Below, piece by piece: positions 17,356-27,337 of a DNA stretch of 64,000 nt. The position numbers and the translations under genes are program-made. The notes below the pieces were generated by a model. That model ran no database searches. It saw nothing but the letters and a program-made list of their open reading frames with translations, and had not been told where the DNA came from. Location of the stretch: positions 186,001 to 250,000 of the forward strand of contig NZ_AGQV01000001.1 of the NCBI RefSeq assembly GCF_000234355.1, in the 5' to 3' direction. Origin of the DNA: Gluconobacter morbifer G707. Its GTDB lineage: Bacteria; Pseudomonadota; Alphaproteobacteria; Acetobacterales; Acetobacteraceae. The first letter of the stretch is position 1, and every line of letters starts with the position of its first letter.

Positions 17356-17619
17356 GTGGCGCATCATTATCCCGAAATCGAGAAACGTCTGCGGCAGGCA
17401 TGTGGTCATCTGGCTGGCATCCTGGCCATGATGGAGGACCGGCAGGATTGCCAGCAGCTTGTCCAGCAGCTTCAGGCCGTCGAAGGATCCATCCACAAGG
17501 CCAAGCGCCTCCTGATCGAGGAGCATGTCGGGCATTGCATCCTCGAGAGCCTGTCGCATGGAGACATGGATAGCGAAGAAGCGCGGGAGAAAATCGCCTC
17601 GCTGGTCAAATATCTCTAG
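17356..17619 (+). CDS. CsoR/RcnR-family metal-sensing repressor
   Basis: An 87-residue all-helical regulator. C32, H57 and C61 occupy the W-X-Y metal positions with the 25- and 4-residue spacings of CsoR-type sensors. H3 and H4 add N-terminal ligands as in RcnR-like Ni/Co sensors. Residues 11-22 ([12 protein letters not shown]) show an unusual C and H where the family normally has I/E-G-Q. Metal binding should release it from the G/C-tract operator just upstream and derepress the RND operon that follows after 10 bases. The start is GTG; an upstream out-of-frame ATG at 17354 is not used. Cu(I) versus Ni/Co cannot be settled from sequence. Confidence 0.82.
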   Translation: MAHHYPEIEKRLRQACGHLAGILAMMEDRQDCQQLVQQLQAVEGSIHKAKRLLIEEHVGHCILESLSHGDMDSEEAREKIASLVKYL

Positions 17620-17629
17620 CGGGCGCGGG

Positions 17630-18919
17630 ATGGAGAGCCGGTTTTTCTTTCAGAAGAAAACATCCAGATGGACGGTTTTGCGGGTGCTGACCGGTTTGGC
17701 CATGTTCTGCCAGGCTGTGGACGCACATGCTGCGGCGGGCGGCGAGCTGACGGCGCCGCTGACGGTTCATGATGCCATCGCCGCCGCCTGGGAAAATGAT
17801 CCGGTTCGCACCGAACTGAAAACCAACCGCGATTCCGCCGAGGCCCGTTCGAAAGCCGCGCAATCCTGGTTCGCTGGCGGCCCGACCCTCGAAGCCCAGT
17901 ATTATGATGACCGGATCAGCGGCGAACCGCATGGTTACGTGACATGGCAGGGAGGGGTATCTGTGCCGCTCTGGCTGCCGGGGCAGGGTACGGCGACTGA
18001 AAACGTCGCCCGGGCTGAAGCGCAGACAGCGGTGATGAAGCTGGATGTGGAGCGCATGGCAGTTGCCGTGCGCGTCGTGGATGCGTCGGGTGCCGCCATC
18101 ATGGCTCTCCGGCGGGAAACGGCGGCCGCAGCGACCGTCGCGGCCCTGACGCGTATTCGCTCGGATGTAGGGCGGGCTGAACGTGCTGGAGAAGTGGCCG
18201 CGGCAGACCGCCAGGCCGTGGAAGCGCAGCTCGCACAGGCGCAGACGGAGCGCGATATGGCGAGGGAGGAAATCGAGACTACGAAAAGTGCCCTGCGCAT
18301 CCTGACGGGCCTGCCCGGTATTCCTGACATCACGCAGGCAGATAATCGCTGGCTGATCCGGACGCGCGCCAGTGATGCGCGCTGGGTGGAAGACATCGAT
18401 CCTCGCGTGCGGGCCACGCATCAGGCCTCTCTGGCCGCGCAAGACCAGATGAAGCTGGCGCGCAAAAGCTACATGCCCAATCCGGAAGTTGGGATCGAGG
18501 CGATCGATCAGGGGCAGTACCAGAGCCCATGGGATACACAGGTCGGGGTGAATGTCCGGATTCCGCTGCCCAGTGAAGTGACGAACACCCCCATCGTTTC
18601 AGCGGCGAAAGATCGTATGGCAGCTGCAACTCGACAGGAAATCGAGGCCCGGCGCGCCGTCAGGAACGAAATGGCGCAGGTTCGGGCGCGGCTGGTTGCG
18701 GCGACGGGTGCGCTGACGAACAGCCGCATCGAAGCCAGCAGCATGTTGCGCCGGGCGGATGAGATGGAGCGTTCCTGGCATGTGGGCGAAACGCCCCTCA
18801 TCGAGGCATTGAGGGCGAGAATGGATGCCTACCGGGCGTTGCTTGACCTTAACCGGGCGGAAATTGCATGGCACGGAGCCATCATCCGGATGGGTATTGC
18901 GACGGGAACCATTCCGTGA
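17630..18919 (+). CDS. outer-membrane factor of RND metal efflux (CzcC/CusC/TolC type)
   Basis: A 429-residue outer-membrane efflux protein. A basic N-terminus and hydrophobic segment end at VDAHAAAGG, a signal peptide. Two repeated helical halves with long alanine-rich coiled coils follow (residues about 95-215 and 255-410), as in CzcC/TolC channels. No lipobox cysteine is present. It forms the trimeric exit duct for the adjacent adaptor and pump. The ATG at 17630 is ten bases after the regulator stop. Its TGA overlaps the GTG of the adaptor gene, so the operon is translationally coupled. Confidence 0.85.
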   Translation: MESRFFFQKKTSRWTVLRVLTGLAMFCQAVDAHAAAGGELTAPLTVHDAIAAAWENDPVRTELKTNRDSAEARSKAAQSWFAGGPTLEAQYYDDRISGEPHGYVTWQGGVSVPLWLPGQGTATENVARAEAQTAVMKLDVERMAVAVRVVDASGAAIMALRRETAAAATVAALTRIRSDVGRAERAGEVAAADRQAVEAQLAQAQTERDMAREEIETTKSALRILTGLPGIPDITQADNRWLIRTRASDARWVEDIDPRVRATHQASLAAQDQMKLARKSYMPNPEVGIEAIDQGQYQSPWDTQVGVNVRIPLPSEVTNTPIVSAAKDRMAAATRQEIEARRAVRNEMAQVRARLVAATGALTNSRIEASSMLRRADEMERSWHVGETPLIEALRARMDAYRALLDLNRAEIAWHGAIIRMGIATGTIP

Positions 18920-20073
18920 AGGTTTTTCTTTTTCTGGCTGGAATCTCCGTCTTGCTGCTGCCCCCGTCATCACGGGCGGCCTCTCCGCCCTGGCTTCAGC
19001 CGCAGACCCTGTCTTTCGAAGCCAGGCAAAGCGAGCATCTGGTGACGCAGCCCGCCCGGACGGGCACGCTGCATGAAACGGTGTCCGCCATGGCGACTGT
19101 CAGCGCCGACCTGTCCCGGACGGTCCTGATCCGCCCGACGGGAGATGGAAAGGTGACGGATGTTCTGGTGACGCCGGGGCAGAGCGTGCATGTCGGGCAG
19201 CCTCTCATCAACTACACCGATCATTCCCTACATGTTCTGGCGCTGCAGTCCCGGCAGATGCACGCAGCACTGCTCTCCGCACAGGCAGCGCTGTCCGAGG
19301 CGCAGGTCGCTTATCAGCGTGGGGAAAGCCTGTCGGGCAGTACGGTGTCACGAGGGGAAGTCAAGCGGCGGCAGGCCGCGGTGCAGGAAGCGCGGAGTAT
19401 CGTAGCGGCCCGTGAGGCCGATATCGGCCTCATTGAGCATCGTCTGCATGAAGAGTTCAATTCCGTGACGGAAAGAGTCGTGAAGGATGAAGATTCGAGC
19501 CTGATTTCTCCCGTCAATGGGGTCGTGCAGTCTCTTCAGACGGCCGTTGCGGCGGATGTGATGCCGGGCCAGCCTGTGGCGACTGTGGTGGATCTCTCGA
19601 CTGTCTGGATCATTGTCCGCCTTCAGGTGGGTGACGTCTCGCGGCTGGGTGTCGGAAGCGGAGTTCTGCTCCGGCCCGCCGGGGATGAAAACGCTCCGGC
19701 CTTGCATGCAACAGTCAGCACGGTCGACGGTGTGGCAGACCCCATGACGGGCCTTCTGCGGGTTGTCTGTGTGGTACACAATCCCGATCCTTCTCTCAGG
19801 CCCGGGACCATGATGGATGCCACGCTGGAAACTACTCACACTGCCAGCGGGGTGATCGTTCCGGCGGCCGCCATCCAGACGGTACAGGGACATGATCTGG
19901 TTTATGTCCAGACCCGAACCGGGGAATTCCAGCCCAATGAGGTCCGCGTCCGTCTGGAGGCGGCTGGTTCGGTTGTGGTGGAGGGAGATCTGAAAGCCGG
20001 TGACCTCGTGGTGACGGATGGCAGCTTTGCCCTGAAATCCATGGCGCTCGTCAGCGGGCTGGATACGGACTGA
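18916..20073 (+). CDS. RND efflux periplasmic adaptor (CzcB/CusB type)
   Basis: A 385-residue membrane-fusion protein. The GTG start at 18916 overlaps the preceding stop (GTGA), and the first 24 residues form a signal peptide (LLLPPSSRAAS). The barrel-sandwich hybrid halves appear as VTDVLVTPGQSVHVGQPLI and LISPVNGVVQSLQTAVAADV; the beta-barrel and membrane-proximal part run to about residue 380 (GDLKAGDLVVTDGSFALKSM). It links the inner-membrane pump to the outer-membrane channel. No methionine-rich N-terminal metal site of the CusB kind is visible, which slightly favours a divalent-metal rather than Cu(I) system. Confidence 0.86.
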   Translation: MKVFLFLAGISVLLLPPSSRAASPPWLQPQTLSFEARQSEHLVTQPARTGTLHETVSAMATVSADLSRTVLIRPTGDGKVTDVLVTPGQSVHVGQPLINYTDHSLHVLALQSRQMHAALLSAQAALSEAQVAYQRGESLSGSTVSRGEVKRRQAAVQEARSIVAAREADIGLIEHRLHEEFNSVTERVVKDEDSSLISPVNGVVQSLQTAVAADVMPGQPVATVVDLSTVWIIVRLQVGDVSRLGVGSGVLLRPAGDENAPALHATVSTVDGVADPMTGLLRVVCVVHNPDPSLRPGTMMDATLETTHTASGVIVPAAAIQTVQGHDLVYVQTRTGEFQPNEVRVRLEAAGSVVVEGDLKAGDLVVTDGSFALKSMALVSGLDTD

Positions 20074-20082
20074 CGCAACCGG

Positions 20083-23000
20083 ATGTTTGAACTGTTCCAG
20101 ACCAACCGTCTTGTCGTTCTGGGGTTGCTGGCCGCGGTGCTGGCCGGATGCCTGATGACGGTGCCGGGTCTTCCGGTCGAGCCCGTGCCGGATATTTCTC
20201 CGCGGCAGGTTCTGGTGTCTGTTACAGCTCCGGGGCTGGCGACTGAACAGGTTGAGCGGCTGATCACCTTTCCCATGGAGGCGGGCCTGACCGGAATTCC
20301 CGGGACGAGGGATCTGCGCTCAGTGTCGCGGTCGGGCGTGTCGGTCGTCTATCTCGAGTTCGATGATGGAACGGATATCGATCTGGACCGTGCCCGCGTA
20401 TCCGAACGACTTCAAAGCGTCCGGGAAAACATGACCATACCGGGTGTCAGCGTCGCGATGGGACCACTCGCGACCGGTATGGGCGAGATCATGCAGCTTC
20501 AGATTGGCGGAGCGGGTTCTTCCCTCACGGATCTGAACCGCATGATGACCTGGACAGTGGCGCCGCAGCTCCGGCTGGTGCCGGGGGTGGTGGATGTCAA
20601 CGTCAATGGTGGCGCGGCGGAGACGTTCCAGGTGGCGCTGGACCCGGCGCGTCTGCTGGCGCTCGGGGTGACAGTGGGGGATGTCTGCCGCGCCGTGGAT
20701 GACAACAATGCCACTGCAGGCGGCGGATGGATCGTTCATCATGCCGAGCAGGAAGTCGTTGTCGGGCGTGCGCTGGTCGGCAGTCTGGATGATTTTGCTG
20801 CCATCCCGGTCAAGCTGGGACAGGACGGGCAGGCCATCCGCCTGCGAGATGTTGGTACTGTAAGGCTGGGTGCCAGAACACGGCTTGGGGCGGTCACGCG
20901 GGATGGAAAGGGCGAGGCCGTGGTCGGCGTCGTCATGATGCAGCAGGGAGCGAGCTCGAACGCCGTTCTGGCCGCTATCCGGCAGGCGCTTCCTGCCATC
21001 CGCCAGTCTCTGCCGCCCGGGGTCACGCTTGAGCCATTCTACAGCCGGGCAACCCTGACCGGACAGACGATCCGGACCGTGAAGGAAAATCTTCTGCTCG
21101 GAGCGGTTCTAGTTTTGGGCGTCCTGTTCGTGGTGCTGGGGGACTGGCGTGCGGCGGCGGTGATTGCCTCCGTCATCCCGGCGGCGCTGCTGATGGCGAT
21201 GGCCGGCATGAGGTTTTTCGGTGTTTCGGCAAACCTGCTAAGCCTTGGTGCGATCGATTTTGGCATGATCGTGGACAGCTCGCTGGTCGTGATCGAGTAT
21301 CTGATGGTGGAGCGTGAACGGCAGCAGGACCGTTCCCTGTCGCTGCTAGTAGCGGATGCCGCACGGGCCGTGGCCCGTCCGGTCAGTTTCGCCATCTTTG
21401 TCATCATCATGGTCTATCTGCCGATCCTGACCCTCCAGGGCGTGGAAGGGAAAATGTTTCGCCCCATGGCCGAGACTGTCATCATGGCGCTCCTAGCCTC
21501 GCTGGCATATTGCTTTGTCTGTGTCCCCGTGCTGGCGGCACTGATCATGGGTCACAGTCGTCCCCACCGGGAAACGGGTTTCGTCCGGCTCCTGCGGCGG
21601 TATTACGAACCAGGGCTGCGCTGGACGGAAGAACATGGCGGCAAGCTGATCCTCTTCACCGCATGTGCATTCCTGCTCGGCGTGTTTCTGGCGTCCCGGC
21701 TGGGGGGCGAATTCGTTCCCCAGCTTGAAGAGGGATCGCTTGTCCTGACGTCCACCCGGCTGCCCAGCGCCTCGCTTGCCACTGTTCTGCAGGGCGTAAC
21801 GGAGCAGGAAAAGATCCTGCGCTCCTTTCCGGAAGTCAGCACCGTCGTCAGCAATACGGGAACGGCCGCTATTCCGACCGACCCGATGGGCACGAACGAG
21901 ACGGATACATTCGTGTTCCTGAAGCCGAGATCGGAATGGAAGACGGCCTCCTCGCAGACCGCGCTGGTGGAAGCGATGGATGACGCCCTGCATCATCGTC
22001 TGCCTTCGGCGGCCTATTCCTGGTCCCAACCGATTCAGATGCGGATGGACGATCTGCTGTCAGGAGTGCGAACGCAGCTCGCCGTTTCGATTTACGGGGA
22101 GGATCTGTCGGTCCTGAGCCGGCTGGCGGATCAGGTGGCTGCAGCAATCCGTGGTGTGCCGGGGGCGGCGGATGTGGCGTCACAGGTCTCGGGACAGGTG
22201 CCGTTCCTGAACGTGGATATCAATCGCGATGCGGCGGCGCGGCTGGGCGTAACGGTGCAGGACATCCTGACCGCTGTGGAAGTGATTGGGGGGCATATCG
22301 GTCATCCGGTGACCGTCAGCAATGCAATCATCCCCACGGAAATCACGATGCGCCCCGATGCGGTGTCTTCCCCGGAAAAGATCGGGCGGCTTCAGATCCG
22401 GCGGTCGGACGGGCTGGGCTGGGTCCTGTTGTCTGAAGTGGCGCATGTCGCGCTTGTGGATGGTCCCCCCAGCATCACGCGGGACAATATCCGCCGCCGT
22501 CTCGTCGTGCAGGCCAATGTCCGCGGGCGGGATGTCAGTTCGTTCGTGGCTGCGGCGCAGAAGGCTGTGGAGCAGCAGGTAAAAATGCCCCCCGGTTACC
22601 GGGTGGTCTGGAGCGGGCAGTTCCGGAACATGCAATCTGCCCTGCGGCGGCTTGCCATCGTGGTGCCGCTCTCCCTGGGGCTGATTTTTCTGCTGCTGCT
22701 GGCAGCTTTGGGCTCGATGCAGGCCGCTGCGCTGGTTTTCGTCAACCTGCCCGTTGCTGCGACGGGGGGGATCATCGCTCTGACCCTGCGCGGGCTGCCC
22801 TTTAGTATCGCGGCGGGGATCGGGTTCATCGCTCTGTTCGGCGTAGCGATCCTCAACGGGGTCGTGCTGGCGAGTCAGATCAGGATTTTCCGTCGTGAGG
22901 GAATGCGCGCGGCAGAGGCAGCGTTCCAGGGGGCGCGAGCGCGTTTCCGTCCCGTCATAGCCACGGCCTCCGTCGCCAGTCTGGGTTTCTTTCCGATGGC

Positions 23001-23136
23001 CTTTTCGAATGGATCGGGCGCCGAAGTCGAGCGTCCGCTGGCGACGGTGGTGATCGGCGGGCTTGTGTCCTCGACGCTCCTGACGCTGTTCGTCCTGCCC
23101 ACCCTCTATGCCCGGTTCTTCGGCAGGCAGGACTGA
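20083..23136 (+). CDS. HME-family RND heavy-metal efflux pump (CzcA/CusA type)
   Basis: A 1017-residue inner-membrane proton/metal antiporter with twelve membrane segments and two large periplasmic loops. It has the RND start (FQTNRLVVLGLLAAVLAG ... VEPVPDISPRQV) and the family segment EEGSLVLTSTRLPSAS. The TM4 motif reads AIDFGMIVDSSLVVIE, a DFG-x3-D pattern typical of divalent-cation exporters such as CzcA/CnrA rather than the CusA pattern. It would expel a metal ion from periplasm or cytoplasm through the adjacent channel. It ends 13 bases before the convergent porin gene. The metal remains unassigned: the regulator ligands would allow Cu(I), Ni or Co. Confidence 0.88.
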   Translation: MFELFQTNRLVVLGLLAAVLAGCLMTVPGLPVEPVPDISPRQVLVSVTAPGLATEQVERLITFPMEAGLTGIPGTRDLRSVSRSGVSVVYLEFDDGTDIDLDRARVSERLQSVRENMTIPGVSVAMGPLATGMGEIMQLQIGGAGSSLTDLNRMMTWTVAPQLRLVPGVVDVNVNGGAAETFQVALDPARLLALGVTVGDVCRAVDDNNATAGGGWIVHHAEQEVVVGRALVGSLDDFAAIPVKLGQDGQAIRLRDVGTVRLGARTRLGAVTRDGKGEAVVGVVMMQQGASSNAVLAAIRQALPAIRQSLPPGVTLEPFYSRATLTGQTIRTVKENLLLGAVLVLGVLFVVLGDWRAAAVIASVIPAALLMAMAGMRFFGVSANLLSLGAIDFGMIVDSSLVVIEYLMVERERQQDRSLSLLVADAARAVARPVSFAIFVIIMVYLPILTLQGVEGKMFRPMAETVIMALLASLAYCFVCVPVLAALIMGHSRPHRETGFVRLLRRYYEPGLRWTEEHGGKLILFTACAFLLGVFLASRLGGEFVPQLEEGSLVLTSTRLPSASLATVLQGVTEQEKILRSFPEVSTVVSNTGTAAIPTDPMGTNETDTFVFLKPRSEWKTASSQTALVEAMDDALHHRLPSAAYSWSQPIQMRMDDLLSGVRTQLAVSIYGEDLSVLSRLADQVAAAIRGVPGAADVASQVSGQVPFLNVDINRDAAARLGVTVQDILTAVEVIGGHIGHPVTVSNAIIPTEITMRPDAVSSPEKIGRLQIRRSDGLGWVLLSEVAHVALVDGPPSITRDNIRRRLVVQANVRGRDVSSFVAAAQKAVEQQVKMPPGYRVVWSGQFRNMQSALRRLAIVVPLSLGLIFLLLLAALGSMQAAALVFVNLPVAATGGIIALTLRGLPFSIAAGIGFIALFGVAILNGVVLASQIRIFRREGMRAAEAAFQGARARFRPVIATASVASLGFFPMAFSNGSGAEVERPLATVVIGGLVSSTLLTLFVLPTLYARFFGRQD

Positions 23137-23149
23137 CGCGCCGGAGTGC

Positions 23150-25168
23150 TTACTGGAAGGGTAGGTAACGGAAGTCGAAGAAGATCTGGCTCATGCTGGT
23201 ATGCGGGTCGCCACCAATTCCTTTCCAAATTTCCCGCCGGGAATAGGCCAGCTGCGTACCGCCTTCGACTGTCCCGAAACGTCCCTTGAAGAAGCGCCAC
23301 CAGGCGCCGATGGTGATTTCCGAGACTGCGCGCGTATTGGCCGTGCAACTCAGGGCTGACAGTTCCTGAAGGCACCCGGCGTTCGAATATCCCGGGTTTC
23401 CGTAGCCGTAGGGGCTTCCGTTTGAATCGAACCAGGAATGGCCGACGCGCTGTGTCCCTGCATAGCCATATACGTCGATCCGCTGGTTGGGGTGGGCGAT
23501 GACGCCCGCCTGTGCCTGGACGCCGAAGAGCGGGTCCGGTGCGCCATTGGCCTTCAGGGTGGCATCCGGCAGCAGGACCGAGCCGTAGCGGTTGATTCCC
23601 CACCCGGCGAGACCGGCCATGCGAATTTCCAGCTTGCCGGGAATGACCGGGAGAATCATGGAGCCTCCCGCACCACCACCGATGGCAGTCTCGTTATGAC
23701 CACTGTGGCCCATGCTGACGCGGTCATGAGGGAAATGGAGAATGCCTTCCACTTCGTAATGCCCCCATGTCGGGTCGTAGGCGACCTTGCCGATGACGTC
23801 GGGCGCGATTTCGTTGGAGAAATTGGCGGTGTCATTCGTCAGACCGACGCCGTTTTCTCCCAGTGTCACGATGGCGCCATTGGGCATGGAGACGGTGCCA
23901 TTGCTGGCGCTGAAGCCTGTCGTGTCATACAGCGTGGCCGGATTTTCGATGGAGAAACCAGCCCAGAGTCGATGGTCAAAGAAATCCTTCACGACACGGA
24001 CCTGCCATTGCCGCGCCCAGGTCTGGCCTGCCAGCATGGAAGATTCGATCGTTTCCGGAAGGCTTTCCTGACGGGCGACGATGCCGGCTCGTCCCGGTGT
24101 CAGCAGGCTCCAGGCCTGACCGCCCAGCAGATGCCATCCTGCCTTGTTGTCATCAAAGGCGATGTAGGCCTGCCTGAGGCGGAAGGAGTAGCTGTTACTT
24201 TCATACGGATCGGTCGTATCCGCGCCCGCGCCGAAGTCGGATTCGAAGAAACCGGAGATCGTGGACTCAGAGTTGATGTTGCCGCGCGCCAGAAGGGAAA
24301 GACGGCTGTAGCGCGCGCCCCCCGTGAAGTTGTTGGTATGATAACGCGGATCGTTCGGATACGGCATATCCTGCCAGTAATTGAACGTGTCGGAGGCGAC
24401 ATGCCTGTTTTCCAGCACGGACGCCGTATCGACAAAGCCGCCGAGCATGAGCGAAACCGGACCCAGATGGAAAACGCCATGGTCACCCACGGCGCCTGCG
24501 GACTGGGCGCCAATGGTTTCGCGTGGATGCGGGCCGACGCCGTTTTCCGCGAAATGGACCATGACATCTTCGGAGCGTCGTCCTCGGACGGCCACCTGCG
24601 TAGAGGTTCCGTGGTCGATGAGCCCTCTGCCTGTCGGGTCGAGGGTGACCCGGTCCCGCTGCGCGGTAGGGGCATTGGTATTGGTAGCTACCGTTCCAGC
24701 GTCCGGGGCAGGGGAGGCATTCGGGCTGGAAGGAGCAGCCGTGAAAGCAGTGGCGCCGGTTGTTTCCGTGGCGGCCGGTCCGTTGTTGGCTGCGGTGCGG
24801 GTAGACTGGCGGACAGGCGTATGTGACTCTGTCGCAAGGCGTGTGGGCGTTTTCAGGGAGTGACTGGCCGTAACGGTATTCGTGGCATGATTCGTCACGC
24901 TGGCACGGGTCGGACCTTGCAGGCTCCGGTGCCTGGCCATTTCCGTGCGCAGAAGCATCATGTCATGATTGATCTGGCGCTGTTCCTCCTGGACATGGGC
25001 CTGAGCCGCCTGGAGGCGGTTCATTTCCTGTTCCATGCGGCTGACGATATCATCGTCGGCATGGGCTTCCGGGAGCCATACAAAGACCCCGAGGGCCGTG
25101 CCCAGAAGCAGTAATCCACGGGCGGTCCGATGGGAGCACCGCAGAGCAGGAGAAGGGGAGAGGGACAA
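23150..25168 (-). CDS. DcaP-like outer-membrane porin with N-terminal coiled coil
   Basis: A 672-residue outer-membrane protein. The signal peptide ends near PEAHADDD (residue 37). A heptad-rich coiled coil follows (SRMEQEMNRLQAAQAHVQEE, about residues 42-80), then a low-complexity Ala/Thr/Pro/Asn linker to about 180. The barrel carries DcaP-like strands such as FHLGPVSLMLGGFVDTAS, RYSRLSLLARGNIN, GFFESDF, YSFRLRQAYIAFD and LLGGQAWSLLTPGR, and ends DFRYLPFQ. DcaP porins are trimeric channels linked to dicarboxylate or other organic-anion uptake, and the next gene upstream is an L-lactate permease. Substrate is inferred only from family and neighbour. Confidence 0.75.
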   Translation of the reverse strand: MSLSPSPALRCSHRTARGLLLLGTALGVFVWLPEAHADDDIVSRMEQEMNRLQAAQAHVQEEQRQINHDMMLLRTEMARHRSLQGPTRASVTNHATNTVTASHSLKTPTRLATESHTPVRQSTRTAANNGPAATETTGATAFTAAPSSPNASPAPDAGTVATNTNAPTAQRDRVTLDPTGRGLIDHGTSTQVAVRGRRSEDVMVHFAENGVGPHPRETIGAQSAGAVGDHGVFHLGPVSLMLGGFVDTASVLENRHVASDTFNYWQDMPYPNDPRYHTNNFTGGARYSRLSLLARGNINSESTISGFFESDFGAGADTTDPYESNSYSFRLRQAYIAFDDNKAGWHLLGGQAWSLLTPGRAGIVARQESLPETIESSMLAGQTWARQWQVRVVKDFFDHRLWAGFSIENPATLYDTTGFSASNGTVSMPNGAIVTLGENGVGLTNDTANFSNEIAPDVIGKVAYDPTWGHYEVEGILHFPHDRVSMGHSGHNETAIGGGAGGSMILPVIPGKLEIRMAGLAGWGINRYGSVLLPDATLKANGAPDPLFGVQAQAGVIAHPNQRIDVYGYAGTQRVGHSWFDSNGSPYGYGNPGYSNAGCLQELSALSCTANTRAVSEITIGAWWRFFKGRFGTVEGGTQLAYSRREIWKGIGGDPHTSMSQIFFDFRYLPFQ

Positions 25169-25373
25169 CTACGCACTCCATGTCAAAAGATGACAGGAGT
25201 AGTTGCACGAATTTGTGAATCGTTCTGCTAAAAAAGATTTTCAGTGCGCTTTCCCTGTCGGAGAGACGCACGATTGCGTCACTCCAGAATCGGGCGCGCC
25301 TTCTTTCAGGAGAACGCGGCCGATCGTTTTCACTGCGTTTCAGGGTACGAGACCAGAGAGATGCTCAGAGAAG

Positions 25374-27008
25374 TCAGAGAAGATAGACTTCTATTGTCGT
25401 GATGACACCGATCAGAATGGCAAGAATAATGCTGCATTTCAGGGTAAAATGCAGCAGTTCGCCTTCCTTGCCCACAGGCCCGACGGCTGCGGAGGCCACG
25501 GCAATTGATTGCGGGGAGATCATCTTGCCGATGGCGCCCCCAACTGTGTTCGCACCCACCAGAACTTCGCTGCTGACGCCGATCTGCCGGCCCGTGGCGG
25601 CCTGTAGACCTCCGAATAGGGCATCCGAGGATGTGTCCGATCCGGTCAGGAAGACGCCGAGCCAGCCCAGAAGGGAGGCGAAGAACGTAAAGGCGCTGCC
25701 TGTCCGGGCAAGAACGAGGGCCAGCGTGGTGGATAGGCCGGAATAATTTGCCAGAAAGGCGAAGGCCAGCACCATTCCGATGGCGTAGATGGGAATGGCG
25801 AGCTCCCGGAGCGTGTCACCAAAGGTCTGGAAAGCTGCTGTCGGTTTCATCTTCAAAGCAAGAACCGAAACAATCCCGGCAAGCAGGATGGCTGTTCCTA
25901 CGGAGGCCAACAGATCCAACTTGAAGACGGCATGGTAGGGCGTTGCCATCTCTATGACCGGCGGCATCTTTACGACGCGGTCATGCAGACCGGGAAAGGC
26001 AAAGATCAGGGTTGTCCAGCTGAGTGGGCCATCTGCCGTGAACAGGGCCTTGAAGGGGCGAATGCTCCACAGGGCGACGAAGAATGTCAGGATGATGAAG
26101 GGTGATCAGGCACGAAAGATCTGGCGTGGGGTGAAAGTATCTTTCGGGGAAGCCGTAAGGGGTTTTTCCGGGGACTGAAACTTGAAGATGTTTTTGGGCT
26201 GCCAGAATTTCAGAAAAACCGGAAGAATGACGAGCGTCATGAGTGGCGCGATGATGTCTGGAAGCTCCGGGCCAAGGAAAACTGCCGTACCTGTCTGGAT
26301 CAGGGCGAAACTGTCGCCGGCCACCACAATGGCGGGCCATGTTTCCCGGATGCCCCGGACGCCGTCCGCTACGGCGACGAGCCAGAAGGGAATGAGAAAT
26401 GCGATGAGGAAGAGCTGTTCCACTACAGTCCGGCCGACTTCGGCGGGATCAGCCCCGATGACCTGTGCCCCCACGATGACCGGAATGCCCATGGCTCCGA
26501 AAGCGCCCGGCGCAGCATTGGCGATCAAACACAGACCTGCCGCGTAGAGAGCTGGCACACCCAAGCCTACCAGCAGGGCCGTCGTGATGGCCACGGGCGC
26601 GCCGAAACCGGCGGCGCCTTCCAGGAATGCGCCAAAAGCATAGGCCACGAGCAGGATCTGGATCCGTTGGTCTTCCGAAACGGACGCGATGGAGTGACGG
26701 ATGATGTCAAACTGACCCGTGCGTACGGAAACCTTGTAGAGAAAAACGGCGCCGATGATGATCCATGAAATGGGCCATAATCCATAAGCGAAACCGTAGA
26801 GACAGGCAGAAAGCGCCATCAGAACGGGCATGCCATAGCACGCAATGGCCAGTGCCAGCGTCAGACTGACAGTAATCGTACAGGCGATATGACCTTTCAG
26901 GCGCAGATACAGCAATGCAAAAAAGAAAAACAGGATTGGAATCAGGGCGACAAGACCGGAAATCCATATGTTTCCGATGGGATCGTAAACCTGTGTCCAT
27001 AACGACAT
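25374..27008 (-). pseudogene. lldP: L-lactate permease gene with one in-frame nonsense codon
   Basis: The conceptual product is about 544 residues, the usual LldP size, with twelve or more membrane segments that import lactate with protons. The start at 27008 follows GGAGA by seven bases. The N-terminal part is normal ([23 protein letters not shown] ... [18 protein letters not shown]) up to TPRQIFRA. The next codon is TGA (26106-26108, minus strand), and the same frame continues [19 protein letters not shown] to the end ([31 protein letters not shown]). Known LldP proteins read RAW(S/T)PF here, so a TGG codon became TGA by one base. No frame change is present. Truncation after about 300 residues should abolish transport unless the codon is read through or is a sequence error. 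Confidence 0.88.
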
Positions 27009-27337
27009 TGAAAAATCTCCCGGACTTAAAAAATAAGCGTTCAATAAAAAGAGAGGTATAAACTTATTTTTACAGCGGGATTAAAGGCATCACTTCGGAT
27101 ATCGGCAAAGGATTCCTGAAGGATTTATGATAACATTTGTGATATTTGTTACAATACTCAAGAATAGGATATTTTTAACATTTTTATTTCGTTTAAATTT
27201 TATAGAATTTATTTACTTTTCATTTAAGTGCTTTTTGTTTGACTGTCTCGGAATTTGATATTCTTCTTTAAGAAAAGGCCGGCATTTCGGCGGGATGACA
27301 GTATGCGGAAACGGGGCTTGGAGAGTATTTCCTGGCG
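27009..27337. other. AT-rich gene-free region upstream of lldP, with a strong hairpin at its far end
   Basis: The part 27009-27260 is clearly AT-rich against the GC-rich surroundings and should hold the lldP promoter; I could not pick a confident -35/-10 pair. At 27320-27353 GGAGAGTATTTCCT and its near-perfect complement form a 14-bp stem with a 6-base loop that covers the end of the GT4 pseudogene. No T-run follows on the minus strand, so it may stabilise an mRNA end rather than terminate. A weaker GC hairpin followed by TTTTCTTT on the minus strand (about 27268-27292) could be the actual terminator. Confidence 0.4.

Noticed and set aside
23438-24826. A 462-residue plus-strand frame opposite the DcaP-like porin
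   Set aside because: No motif or signal; the minus-strand frame has a signal peptide, coiled coil and barrel strands.
26106-26108. The lldP TGA read as selenocysteine
   Set aside because: Family members have Trp here and no selenocysteine insertion stem is visible; a point mutation is simpler.
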